Assembly: GCF_000149955.1 (NCBI RefSeq)
Contig: NC_030988.1
Coordinates: 4,478,380-4,542,379 of the forward strand
Reading direction: 5' to 3'
DNA length: 64,000 nucleotides
From: Fusarium oxysporum f. sp. lycopersici 4287
Lineage: Eukaryota > Ascomycota > Sordariomycetes > Hypocreales > Nectriaceae
The notes under the pieces are model-generated. The model ran no database searches, was not told where the DNA came from, and worked only from the letters and a program-made list of their open reading frames with translations. The translations under genes were made by a program, and so were the position numbers. Positions 22,845 through 31,967 of this stretch are shown piece by piece; position 1 is the first letter of the stretch, and every line of letters starts with the position of its first letter.

Positions 22845-23048
22845 ATGAACTTTAAAATCCTCGCGTGGAGCTTTATACTTATCCAAAGCGCTATGGCGCT
22901 GCCAATTTCCATCCATGAGCGAGAATTGTTAGCCAATCGAACAGATACAAAAGGCAAAGACCAGTGCGCGGAAGAGTTGAAATTCTCAGAAGGTACTTCG
23001 GATGCATTCAAAGCTATTGCTTGTCTTCTGCATTATTCCTCCCCTTGA
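22845..23048 (+). CDS. Small predicted secreted protein (67 aa)
   Basis: ATG at 22845 begins a clear signal peptide (MNFKILAWSFILIQSAMALP) with likely cleavage after AMA. The mature peptide is about 47 residues, contains one NxT glycosylation sequon (NRT) and two cysteines (DQCAEE, IACLL), and ends LHYSSP. A TATA-like sequence is present upstream. There is no family I recognise. It could be a small effector or a peptide-like secreted factor; alternatively a 3' exon may exist. It sits between the two HP1-type genes, and nothing indicates a link with them. Confidence 0.45.
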   Translation: MNFKILAWSFILIQSAMALPISIHERELLANRTDTKGKDQCAEELKFSEGTSDAFKAIACLLHYSSP

Positions 23049-23590
23049 ATACAGGGGATGAAGTCGCCAAATTAAGTGTCGATGCTGGAGAGAAGAAAAA
23101 GAAAAGAAAAGCTGGGAGTGAGGAATCTTTTTTGTACCAAATGGCGAATTTTGACACACAACTGATATGTACTTCGTATATTCCGAATTTGGTCTAAAAT
23201 AGAATGCTATTGCTTTGTCCTCGCCCTTACGTAAGATGTATATTCCTACCGCTCCGAGGGTCTTGTGCTTGAAGGATTCAAGGTGGGAGCACACTTAGTC
23301 GGCCACTGGTTGCGGATTCTTACACTGAAATTGGCCGTTTGTGGTCAAATACGGGATCTTTGTTCCGTTACTTGGATATTGGCTGATCAGTAGAAAATGG
23401 CCAAATTTGATCCAAAATCTTAGATCAAATAAGGCCAGGAAGATGATATAATGATTTACAATAAATACCCTTTTGCTGTAGAACTGCCGAATTCGCCACA
23501 GGTCCTTAACAACAACAAAGAAAAAACGAGCGTTCCCTCATTTTATTTGCAAGAAGCTTTCTTAATTAAGTCCCGAGGCTGTCAATCGCC
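23049..23590. other. Intergenic, upstream of the chromoshadow-only gene
   Basis: No coding signal. Short AAATTTGG-like motifs recur (about 23335-23415: gccgtttgtggtc, ggccaaatttgatcc) without clear function. Confidence 0.4.
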
Positions 23591-23910
23591 ATGAAAACTC
23601 GATTACGGAAAAGTTTCGCTACCAAGAGCGACATTACTGACGCTGGTGGCCATTCATCCACGCAAAAGAAAGGGCCCAGCATTCAATGGGATTGTGCTGA
23701 CATAGATCACATGGAATTTGACGAATCAGCAAGTACATATCACGTTTTTCTCAAATGGCCAAATGGAGATGTATCGGAACACCCGAGAGAGGAGATTTAT
23801 GACAAGTGTCCTCAACAGGTAGGTCAGAACCAATTCAGCAGCCTACGGTTACAATCTCATAGTTTCATCAGATGCTTAGATTCTACATAAGACACATCAA
23901 ATTCGTTTGA
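23591..23910 (+). CDS. Chromoshadow-domain-only HP1-like protein (88 aa)
   Basis: Exon 1 is 23591-23818 and exon 2 is 23872-23910, joined in phase 0 across a 53-bp intron (GTAGGT...CAG). The last exon is 39 nt and starts ATGCTTAGATTC, exactly paralleling the 39-nt last exon of the HP1-like gene at 21349 and placing the intron at the same codon. The protein starts with a short basic tail (MKTRLRKSFATKS); the rest is one chromoshadow domain (IQWDCADIDHMEFDE, YHVFLKWPNGDVSEHPREEI, DKCPQQMLRFYIRHIKFV). No chromodomain is encoded. In HP1 proteins this domain dimerises and recruits PxVxL ligands, so a stand-alone copy could heterodimerise with and modulate HP1 (inference). Confidence 0.7.
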
Positions 23911-24015
23911 ATGAATGGGAACTTTGAGTAATTCTGTAGTTGACACAAGCAAGTCATCTACTTTGTGGGTCAGACGCACGAAGGATAGATACAACCGTCC
24001 TTCATCATTTGACAG

Positions 24016-24102
24016 TACAATACAATATAATACAATTTATTCCGCCCGGCGGCTTGTGTTGACCGATAGAATACTATTCACTAATGCTTACATACAATGC
24101 CT
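24016..24102 (-). mobile_element. 5'-truncated LINE 3'-end fragment
   Basis: About 87 bp match, in reverse orientation, the 3' terminus of the LINE at 55804-60883: a (TATTG)-type tail followed by the AAATT, GCCGCCGGGC and CGGC...GCCGAT-like blocks. It is diverged by several substitutions, and I could not find target-site duplications, so it is an old insertion. Confidence 0.65.
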
Positions 24103-24204
24103 ACTGTAGACTCGTCAAATCATCCATACCCTAATCAGTCTCTGCCTAACATCCTATTCTCTCAATATCATTGTGTCTCCATACCATCCACAATTCGCTA
24201 TCTA

Positions 24205-25017
24205 CTATAGTGTCCTTAACTCTCTTGGAGTGCATTTTGACTCTCGATTGGGCAAGCTTGGATGATAAGGTGGTGGGCAAGCCTCGTGGCAAGATGCTTC
24301 GTGGTAAGATGGCAGGCGTACTTGGGTCAGGCCAGCTGCAGCCGTCGTTACCATTGTTGGTCCGGCAAAGCTGAGCGTTGGAAGCCGATTTGCATTCTCA
24401 AGACGACAGGAGCACCATGGGCCTTTGTGTACGTCATGTTTGCGTAAATCATGTGACTTATCCCACCATAGACATGCAGTAACCCCCATCACATTCCACT
24501 TCGACGTATCCTCAAGTAAAGGCACTTCCTGAACTTTCTCTAAGAAACCTATGACCTTTTCACAGCGGCAGCGCCCGGTATGAACCTGAGTATCCTTGAG
24601 AAATTTAAGGATATCTTCAGGTGCAAGGACTCTCCTGTCTTCAAAGGCCACCGGGTTGCCCTGGTTATCCAATACCTTGTGTCTCCTCCAGAGCCACGCA
24701 TGCCCCAGGAGTGAGATTAGCAGTCTTCGCCGAGCATAGTGTAGTCTCTGCTGTTCTTCCGGGACTTTTCGACTTGGCGAGTAAAAGAGATTGACCATAA
24801 ATGAAGATACTTTCTGCATACCTATTTTAAGGGACCCTTCATCTATCACTTTAAGAGAGAAAGAGCCATCCTTATTTAAGAAGACTGTAGAGGCAACAAG
24901 CCATGGAACAGGCTTAAGGTTTTCTAACGACTCAAGTTCTCTTATGACAGCGTCTCTCATTTCTTGAGGGCCACAGTAGATAGGCGCGCAAAACACCTTT
25001 TTGGGGAGCGGTATCAT
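24205..25017 (-). CDS. Uncharacterised protein
   Basis: Open frame of 270 aa with ordinary codon use over its first 210 residues (PWLVASTVFLNKDGSFSLKV, LISLLGHAWLWRRHKVLDNQ, RRVLAPEDILKFLKDTQ). The C-terminal 50 residues are His/Cys/Pro repeats of poor complexity and probably lie past the original end. A minus-strand frame upstream (25031-25264) may be a 5' exon, but the only donor-like sequence there is a non-canonical GC. No domain recognised. Confidence 0.4.
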   Translation of the reverse strand: MIPLPKKVFCAPIYCGPQEMRDAVIRELESLENLKPVPWLVASTVFLNKDGSFSLKVIDEGSLKIGMQKVSSFMVNLFYSPSRKVPEEQQRLHYARRRLLISLLGHAWLWRRHKVLDNQGNPVAFEDRRVLAPEDILKFLKDTQVHTGRCRCEKVIGFLEKVQEVPLLEDTSKWNVMGVTACLWWDKSHDLRKHDVHKGPWCSCRLENANRLPTLSFAGPTMVTTAAAGLTQVRLPSYHEASCHEACPPPYHPSLPNRESKCTPRELRTL

Positions 25018-25976
25018 CTCTAAAATGTAGCTACGACGAGGAGGTTAAAAAAGTATAAAGAAATATCAGTAAGCTTAAGTTCAGTAGATAACTTGCCATC
25101 TGGTCATCTGGCTCTTTATATTGAGTTTTAGGCCTGGCCAACAGCGTGCATGTCATCTGAAATATGACGACTAAAGAAACATACTGTCGCGGCCTCAACT
25201 TCCCGCATGACGGCACAATACCGCAATACATGACCTGTCTATCCTTCCCTATTCTGATTTTCAAACTTGAAATATACTACACCCACTTGCTCATTAATGC
25301 AATATGTATGCAAATTCGTTGATAGATGAATATGTCTTTCGATTAGAACTAGTCAAATCTTCTAGGAGACAGACGGTCAGAAGAAATTGGTCTCAAGAGG
25401 GGCTATTGATGGCCGAGCACAAAGGCACTCCCATGCTGTTGGGGCCGAAAGACGCCAGGGGCCGTACCTGTCGTACTAGTCATGCATGTACTAAAAATAT
25501 CAATTTGCCAACCGAACTGGCATGCGATACCTTGCATTCAAGGACGTTGCGCGTGGGATTTCGCTGCAGCAAACTACCTTGAAGAGTCGTTTAGAAAAGA
25601 AGCTAGAAGAAAAAATGAGGACCGGACTTTCGACTTGAATTTCTCTACACGTCATTTCTTAACTGCTGTTGCTGCCCAGGCGGCAAACATGTTATCATCC
25701 AACGTTGGTGCTCTAGAGTGACGTGCTTTTTTAGGCTTTTCTTTCATCTGCTACGGCTAAATCTATAATTGCCTTACGTGATTGTGCATCGCAAAGGTTA
25801 TTCATTGAACCTTTTGCACACGGTATCTTCTTTGCTTTTGAAAATGGCATCGTCGTCCTCATGTCTTTACCCTCTCCTTTCCCGAGGTTCGCAGCAGCTA
25901 CGCCCAGCGTCCGAAATTTCAAAGGCAAACTTTTTGGTTGGGCCGATGTGGCGAAATATAGAGCAGTTGGCCTGGC
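25018..25976. other. Intergenic with weak ORFs
   Basis: A plus-strand 79-aa frame at 25482-25721 (DFAAANYLEESFRKEARRKN) has protein-like composition but no start context or family. It could be a relic exon. The remainder is the promoter side of the F-box/ankyrin gene. Confidence 0.3.
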
Positions 25977-27314
25977 ATGATTTCCTCATTACCTACGGAG
26001 ATTATCTGTATGATCGCAAAGGTATGCTCGCTTGGTGGTCAGGCTTCGCTCTCACAGTCGTGCCGCATGCTCTACGGCATTTGCAAACCTATACTGTACA
26101 GAAATGACGTCATGAACCACGGATCCTCATCCGTGTTTTATGCTATCGTCCACTGCCGAGACCAGCATGATGCGTTGAGCATCCTCGCGGCTGCCAAAGA
26201 GGGAGGGGCCGATTTCACAAAATGCCAGGACACAAGGAAATCCCATCCTCTGTCCTTTTATCGCGTCGACGCAACTCTCTTCTCGCCACTTCATCTGGCC
26301 GCACGCAGAGGATTGGATGATATCGTTAGCTATCTCATCGACCAGGGTCTCGATGTCGATGACAAAGAGGGCCTGCATCTCACCCGAAAGACACCACTAA
26401 TGGAAGCGATCCTCAACCATCAAGAAACGACAGCTGTGCTGATAGTCCGGCGAGGCGCTTCGAGAGGCCTATCTCCTCCAAACTTGGAGGCATTCCAGGC
26501 AAGCATACGAGAAGGTCTGACATGCTTGGTAAGGATCATCGTGGAGCGGAACGGAGTGGATGTCAATGCCGACCTAGGATACGGATGCACTCCTTTGGTG
26601 CTGGCTGTCTGTCATAGAAAAGGACCGATGATACCGACTTTACTGGAACAGGGCGCCCGTGCGCTACCTGCGATGCGACGATTTTGCAGTGACAATGCAT
26701 TTTTATCTATTCTTTGGTTGCTAGACTCGGGCTCTTCACTTTTGCGGGGATCCCTGAAAATCGACGAGACGTCGGAGCTTATCTTTTCGATTGCCACGGA
26801 ACGGGTGTCACCATCCCAGAAGAATCAGCAGATTCTTTCTTTGGAGAGGCTTCTGAAATTACTCTGCCATGATAGACAAAGTCTTGGAAATGTCATGGTA
26901 TCTTCCGCCAGTGATTTTGAAGATTTCCTGGATGCCCTCTTGCAGACGGTATTATCCGTTGATCACACAGACACTCATCTTGCCAGTCTGTTCCAGAGCT
27001 GGGGTGCGCGAATCCATACAGGAGTTTTCCTTCAATTATGCAGGATCTTGGGTTCTTCGCTCTTCACCGAAGATATCCGGCGTTGCCTCCGTCAAAATCC
27101 TGGACTGCTTCACTGTTTCGATTTCGTGCATCATTATTCTTTGCATTGTTCAGGCCCAGCAAGAGGCTGGGCAGTCAGCTACTTTCTCAGTCGAGTGCCT
27201 AGCTACGCGATACGGCTGGTGCAAGAACTGAAACAGCATGGTCTTCCGTTAACTCGGAGAGGCGTCGAGATGTTGGACCTATCCAGTTTGGAAAACGGAA
27301 ACGCACCAGGATAG
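25977..27314 (+). CDS. F-box-like protein with ankyrin repeats
   Basis: Single-exon ORF of 445 aa. Residues 1-45 (SSLPTEIICMIAKVCSLGGQ, LSQSCRMLYGICKPILY) match the fungal F-box pattern used to bind Skp1 in SCF ubiquitin ligases. Ankyrin-type repeats follow (FSPLHLAARRGLDDIVSYLI, KTPLMEAILNHQETTAVLIV, CTPLVLAVCHRKGPMIPTLL). The C-terminal half is helical and less clear. The family is large and variable in ascomycetes; substrates cannot be predicted. Cytosolic or nuclear. Frame is intact. Confidence 0.7.
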   Translation: MISSLPTEIICMIAKVCSLGGQASLSQSCRMLYGICKPILYRNDVMNHGSSSVFYAIVHCRDQHDALSILAAAKEGGADFTKCQDTRKSHPLSFYRVDATLFSPLHLAARRGLDDIVSYLIDQGLDVDDKEGLHLTRKTPLMEAILNHQETTAVLIVRRGASRGLSPPNLEAFQASIREGLTCLVRIIVERNGVDVNADLGYGCTPLVLAVCHRKGPMIPTLLEQGARALPAMRRFCSDNAFLSILWLLDSGSSLLRGSLKIDETSELIFSIATERVSPSQKNQQILSLERLLKLLCHDRQSLGNVMVSSASDFEDFLDALLQTVLSVDHTDTHLASLFQSWGARIHTGVFLQLCRILGSSLFTEDIRRCLRQNPGLLHCFDFVHHYSLHCSGPARGWAVSYFLSRVPSYAIRLVQELKQHGLPLTRRGVEMLDLSSLENGNAPG

Positions 27315-27638
27315 GGCAGCCCAGTCTGGATTTGTGGCTTAGCGCGAAGGCAACAAACATGGCCTCTGGCGCCGAAGGAACAAATACCCGTGGACTAAGC
27401 TCAAATTTGAGAGTTGAATATTAATCGAAATACGAGATACTGACTTCTCCCCTTATCATCTGCTTACAACTTGTATAGGGGTTCAAAAGTGCCATACCAG
27501 GTGATAGCGACTCGGTTCCAACGTTAGTGGGCGCTAGAAATCGACAAGCTCGCCAAGCACTCGGAAGGATGGCAAAGCCAAAATGGGCGTCAAAGCCAAA
27601 ATCCTACACTAGGGGGTGTTGTTCGGAGAAAATAGCTG
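27315..27638. other. Intergenic between convergent genes
   Basis: No coding signal. A short near-repeat (aaagccaaaatggg, aaagccaaaatcc) lies near 27572-27604. Confidence 0.5.
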
Positions 27639-28240
27639 TCATCTGAAACTCTTCATTCCTGATGCCACAAAGCCGTCATGCTTTCTATCTACAACGACAT
27701 AAGGATAGTGACAGCACCTTCCACCAACTTCCAACGAGATGCTACTTGCCCTCATCCTCTGAATCCGTCTGAGTAATCCTGTCTTCATCCACAGTATGCT
27801 CTTCGCTAGGTGTACAAGGGATGACTTGTGAACATGATAAATGTAGGTCATCCGATTCCATTGGTGCCGTTGGCGTATTTGGTGACTTATGGTGAGTGGC
27901 AAGCTTCCAATGTATACCGGGGCCCGGATGTGTCCGTAGCGAGTATATCTGGGTTTCTTGCGCCGGCGAACAAGGCGCTTGAGTATGCGAATTTCTCTGC
28001 TCAACTTCTTCATCTCCACTGCCAACTGCAGCAACTGCGCAGGTTCAATAGAACTTTGAGAGTCTCGCAAGGCTGGGTTGAGTACAGACCTTGACCAGCA
28101 TTTTGAGTACTTTCAAGATAACCGCTAGAAGTTGGATCTGTTGCCGTTGAGCTGACATCAAAAGATCTATCGGCTTGGTCGGGACACGGATCTTCCATGA
28201 GCGAGGTCCACAGGATGTCGGATTGCTGGCTGAAACTCAT
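27639..28240 (-). CDS. Small uncharacterised basic coiled-coil protein
   Basis: Two minus-strand frames in succession suggest two exons. The first starts at ATG 28240 (MSFSQQSDILWTSLMEDP) and runs to about 28090; the second begins near 28070 and encodes a coiled coil plus a basic patch (VEMKKLSREIRILKRLVRRR). The exact junction near 28060-28100 is unclear; canonical GT...AG pairs there give an intron shorter than usual. It resembles the gene at 20397-21034 in order of features. Unknown function. Confidence 0.35.
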
Positions 28241-29522
28241 GCCGGTATGATCGTTTGTAGGCTTGATTGCGCAGAATTTCAAGTGAATAGACGTAGTGAC
28301 AGTAGATATAGTGATGGTAAAACAAGAGATGCATGGGAAACAGATCATGATCTTCTGCAGGGCCGACCGTTTGTCACCTTTTAAATAGGGCCAACCTTTT
28401 GCTGTATCTTTACACCCCCTGAGTCGAACTATCAGTATCAGCAGGATTGATCCTGCATATCAGCCCTTAGGTCGCGAGGACCTATATCCCCTTGCCTTTC
28501 CTATTACATTTCTCCCCCGCCAAGTAAGTCATGTTACTTGTATGGTGTGCTTCTACATTTGAAATTCACGCAACTACTTGAGTCACCTTCCCTTTACTAC
28601 TTGAAACATACATCCATTCCGGAACCAAGCTATCCCTAGTACCCAAGACGATACCACATCATCTCCCAGAGATTGAGGAGGCCCATGAAAACTGAAATTG
28701 GTTGAGCCTAAGAATCTTTCAGCCTGGCTCTGGTCTCGAGGCATACTTCGCTTATGGTGAGGATTCGGCTCTGCATGAGACGGCACCTAGATGGGCTATG
28801 GGGTGAGCGAGGCTTAGTGCACCTGAGGACTTGGTTCAGCATCAGAATATCATTCACGAGACAGCCAAGGATTCACAATGGTAACTGCTTGATGGGAAAG
28901 AGACAGTGGAGTCAGGCCGAGTGTTGTCCCGACCGTGGGTTTGACGCCCACTGCGGTACACCGAAGAATAATTTTTAAAGGCCTGAGAGCCTTCTTACCG
29001 GGATCCCTTGGAGCAAAGAGGTTCCTTACCGGTTATTGGAGCCCATCCATACAGCTTCATCAAGGGGGGACGTTGGGCTATTAGAAAGAAAACCTGACGG
29101 TACGATGCTGCGCCGTCGTATCCCTGGTTGATGTGGTGGGGCTTCCAATGAGATGCAGTCCTCCTCACTTGACTGTTAACTACATTCTCCTTTATCCTTC
29201 ACCTGTAATCCCACACGATGTGTTGGATGTATGGCGGACCTGTTGAAGTCATCAAATCGGGCGCCCTGGACTGTTCCATCCCCGAACGGGATTGGTGATT
29301 ACTCCTAGATCATAATCACTTCGGCCCCACCTGACCCCATCCCCGGCCCTTGCTAAGAGATTTGCTTATTCACCCAACATGTCAAGCGTACATTATACCC
29401 ATACCGGTATCTTTGTTTCCTGATTCCTGAGTAACGTGGTGAAGTACATAAATATCTATTAATACCCAGATTTCTCAAGATTTCGAGCAGTCCGGTATCT
29501 TTGCTGCTAGCAACATCTCGCA
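28241..29522. other. Intergenic, about 1.3 kb
   Basis: Short frames only, no supported gene. Contains the promoter of the three-exon gene at 29523. Confidence 0.4.
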
Positions 29523-30527
29523 ATGCCTCATACCCAAGAAAACTATCGTGTAGGTTCGCCATGCACCTACCAGCAACCTCCTTTTTTTCTACTGCCACCC
29601 ATCGAACTCCAGCAACCACAGCCCAACGCGCAAGCTTACTATCCTCAACTGATCAGCTCTCTCTATGGAAATAATCTAAGTGAGTTCGCTACGCCGTCAT
29701 GCATCGACCCTCGTTGGCTTCATGATCTCTCTTCGACAGTAGGGACGTATCGATCGGCCGCCTGCCACTTATTTCATCCTGCCGATCAAACGCAGACAGT
29801 TGGTTTCAGTTCAGACATTCCCGATATATCTACTTTCACTTTCTTCGATGCAAATGAGATTATGCCCTCGGATTTGAGGCGTTCAGGGATCAACAAGTAG
29901 GAGCTAGTCGGTCACGGCCAAGAACCTCATAAAGCTGAATGCTGACCGACCAACCTTAGATTTCATTTATCGGTAATTTCGAAGAGCCCATCCCTTATTT
30001 CCAGAGTCCCAGTGACCACGCCAAGCAGTCACGGAGAGAACTCTTTTAATACCAAGCATCTGACTTCTAACGCTACGCTCCGTGAGTACAAGAGGGGGTC
30101 GAGCACGGAAGAACCGCAAAGTACCAGGGCTCTCAAAAGGCGCAGGTTCAGTTTGCCTCATTCCGAGCTGGACGACTTCAAGCTTCCCTATTTAGGGAAT
30201 TTTCGATACGGGGATATGGACAACCGCAGAAAGGTCGCACTTGTCGACAACTCGTCCTCTTCATCACACCAGACGAACATAACAGATCAGGTGAGAGATT
30301 CCATATGCACCGCAAATGCATTAGACAGCTAATGATCAGAATATTAGGGACAAGGCGATAAGGTCGATACGTTCGCCCAGGATCCGCTGAGACCCGAAAT
30401 ACCAGCAGGAGATGCCACTTATGCCATACTTGAATTATCTAAGAGGTATCGTGTGGTCTCAAAGGAATCTATTGACATACTCTATGCGACAAAGGCTAGA
30501 GTTCCAGCGGAGACTGTCTTAAATTAA
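29523..30527 (+). CDS. Uncharacterised three-exon protein with Pro-rich N-terminus
   Basis: Exons 29523-29896, 30005-30290 and 30348-30527 join with canonical GT/AG sites (introns 108 and 57 bp, the second with a GCTAATG branch). The sum of 840 nt gives 279 aa with no stop. The N-terminal 45 residues are rich in Pro, Gln and Tyr. A basic cluster (ALKRRRFSLPHSE) follows in exon 2, suggesting nuclear import, then an Asp/Ser-rich linker. Exon 3 encodes a helical end (YAILELSKRYRVVSKESIDI). No domain recognised. The consistency of splice sites and frame makes it a real gene, of unknown function. Confidence 0.55.
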
Positions 30528-31438
30528 TGTACTTACTGCGGGTGGAGGATCTCACTTGCTTGTGGATCAGACCTGGAATGACCTTCAATTCAATTGGGTT
30601 CTTTGATGCAATGAAAGCAGTCTTCGCTTCGGGACCCTTTGAAAAAGCAACGCCACAAAGGGTTGACGTTCATTTCAATTTATATACCTCTTAATGCTAG
30701 TTTCTACCCTTTTTGGCGATTACTTGTAGAGGAAGTGAAAGTCAGGTGCCCTTCCTCAGGTCTTTAAGTCATCTAGTCATCGCACTATATATACTCAGCC
30801 TTGATCATAAGAGCGCACCAGACTAGCTGAAGCTGTACGTGCTTAAATGGGTTACCGAACACCGGGGACTTGGCTAGGCGCGTCGACAAGGACAACAAGA
30901 TCATTCGCGATAGGCAGAACTAGGGTGGCGTTCCATTCCGATATCCTCCAAAGCGGAAATCAGTACGACTCATATCAAGCAAAAGACTTGGCCGCTAGAT
31001 TTCCAATTGCTTCCGCGGGGAAGCTAGACCGGGTTTGAGAAAGGCAAAGCGAGAACACTGGAACGTGACAGTCAAGGTGTAGGAAAATATTCTCGTATGT
31101 CGAGATCACGATACTGGTAATTTCAAAATTATTATTCATCGAGAGGCAACTGAGAGATATATCTTTACCTATCTTAAAAGATTTCTTGGACTCTCGGCGG
31201 AGACAATTACCACGATCCTGCACAAATGATTGATGATAGTTAGCAAAATCGCCTTGTGCTCCTTGTGCTAGGCTCCTCTTTCGTGTTAGGTCTTGGCGTG
31301 CAGAACCGTTGTTCAGAGGTGTACAGAAGTTTCCACAAACCCCTTTTTTGTTTCCCTCTCTGTCAACCATATCTCATCAACTTAGCAGTTAAATTTCAAA
31401 GGCAAAAAAAAAGGATTGAATCGATTGTGTATTATGTG
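30528..31438. other. Intergenic, about 0.9 kb
   Basis: No supported gene; frames on both strands lack motifs. Confidence 0.4.
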
Positions 31439-31959
31439 CTATACCGCTTGACTAGTTGTGTTGTCAAACTGTTCGTTGCTTTCGGAGAATATGATCGATC
31501 GGGTCAACTCCGAAAGCACTGAGAATACATCGGTGTCTGAGAGGAACCTATTGAAGGAATCCCGCTCTGTGGCGACGTCCTCCACTTCCACGATGCTGTA
31601 AATCCTATCGTCGAGTTTCGTCCATCTTTCCTTGGCACTTCCTTGTGGTTGTGTCTCGTATCGAGCGACAATTGATTTGCGCATTTTTTCAATCGGATCT
31701 CCATCTGCAGACCTAGGTTGGAGTCCGCAGACGAGCACGGCATACTTGGAAGTCATGAAACACCCGAATCCCTCGCTCATCACTCTATGCAGGGTTTTTG
31801 CCTGCAGAGATTCTGAATTCTTCCAACCGAGATCTTTTTCGTCGTCAAACTCTAAGGATAAGTTGTCGTCGTTTTCGCGAACAAACAACACCCCTCCATG
31901 TGGTGCCCTGTAATTACCACGCAGCTGGTAACCATTGCTTTCGAGGACTGTGCTAATTG

Positions 31960-31967
31960 GTACCCAG
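31960..31967. repeat. Target-site duplication of the hAT element, left copy
   Basis: GTACCCAG, identical to 34582-34589 on the other side of the transposon. Confidence 0.85.

Noticed and set aside
22386..22916. 176-aa minus-strand open frame
   Set aside because: Low-complexity composition, no motif, and it lies opposite the signal-peptide gene; treated as a shadow.
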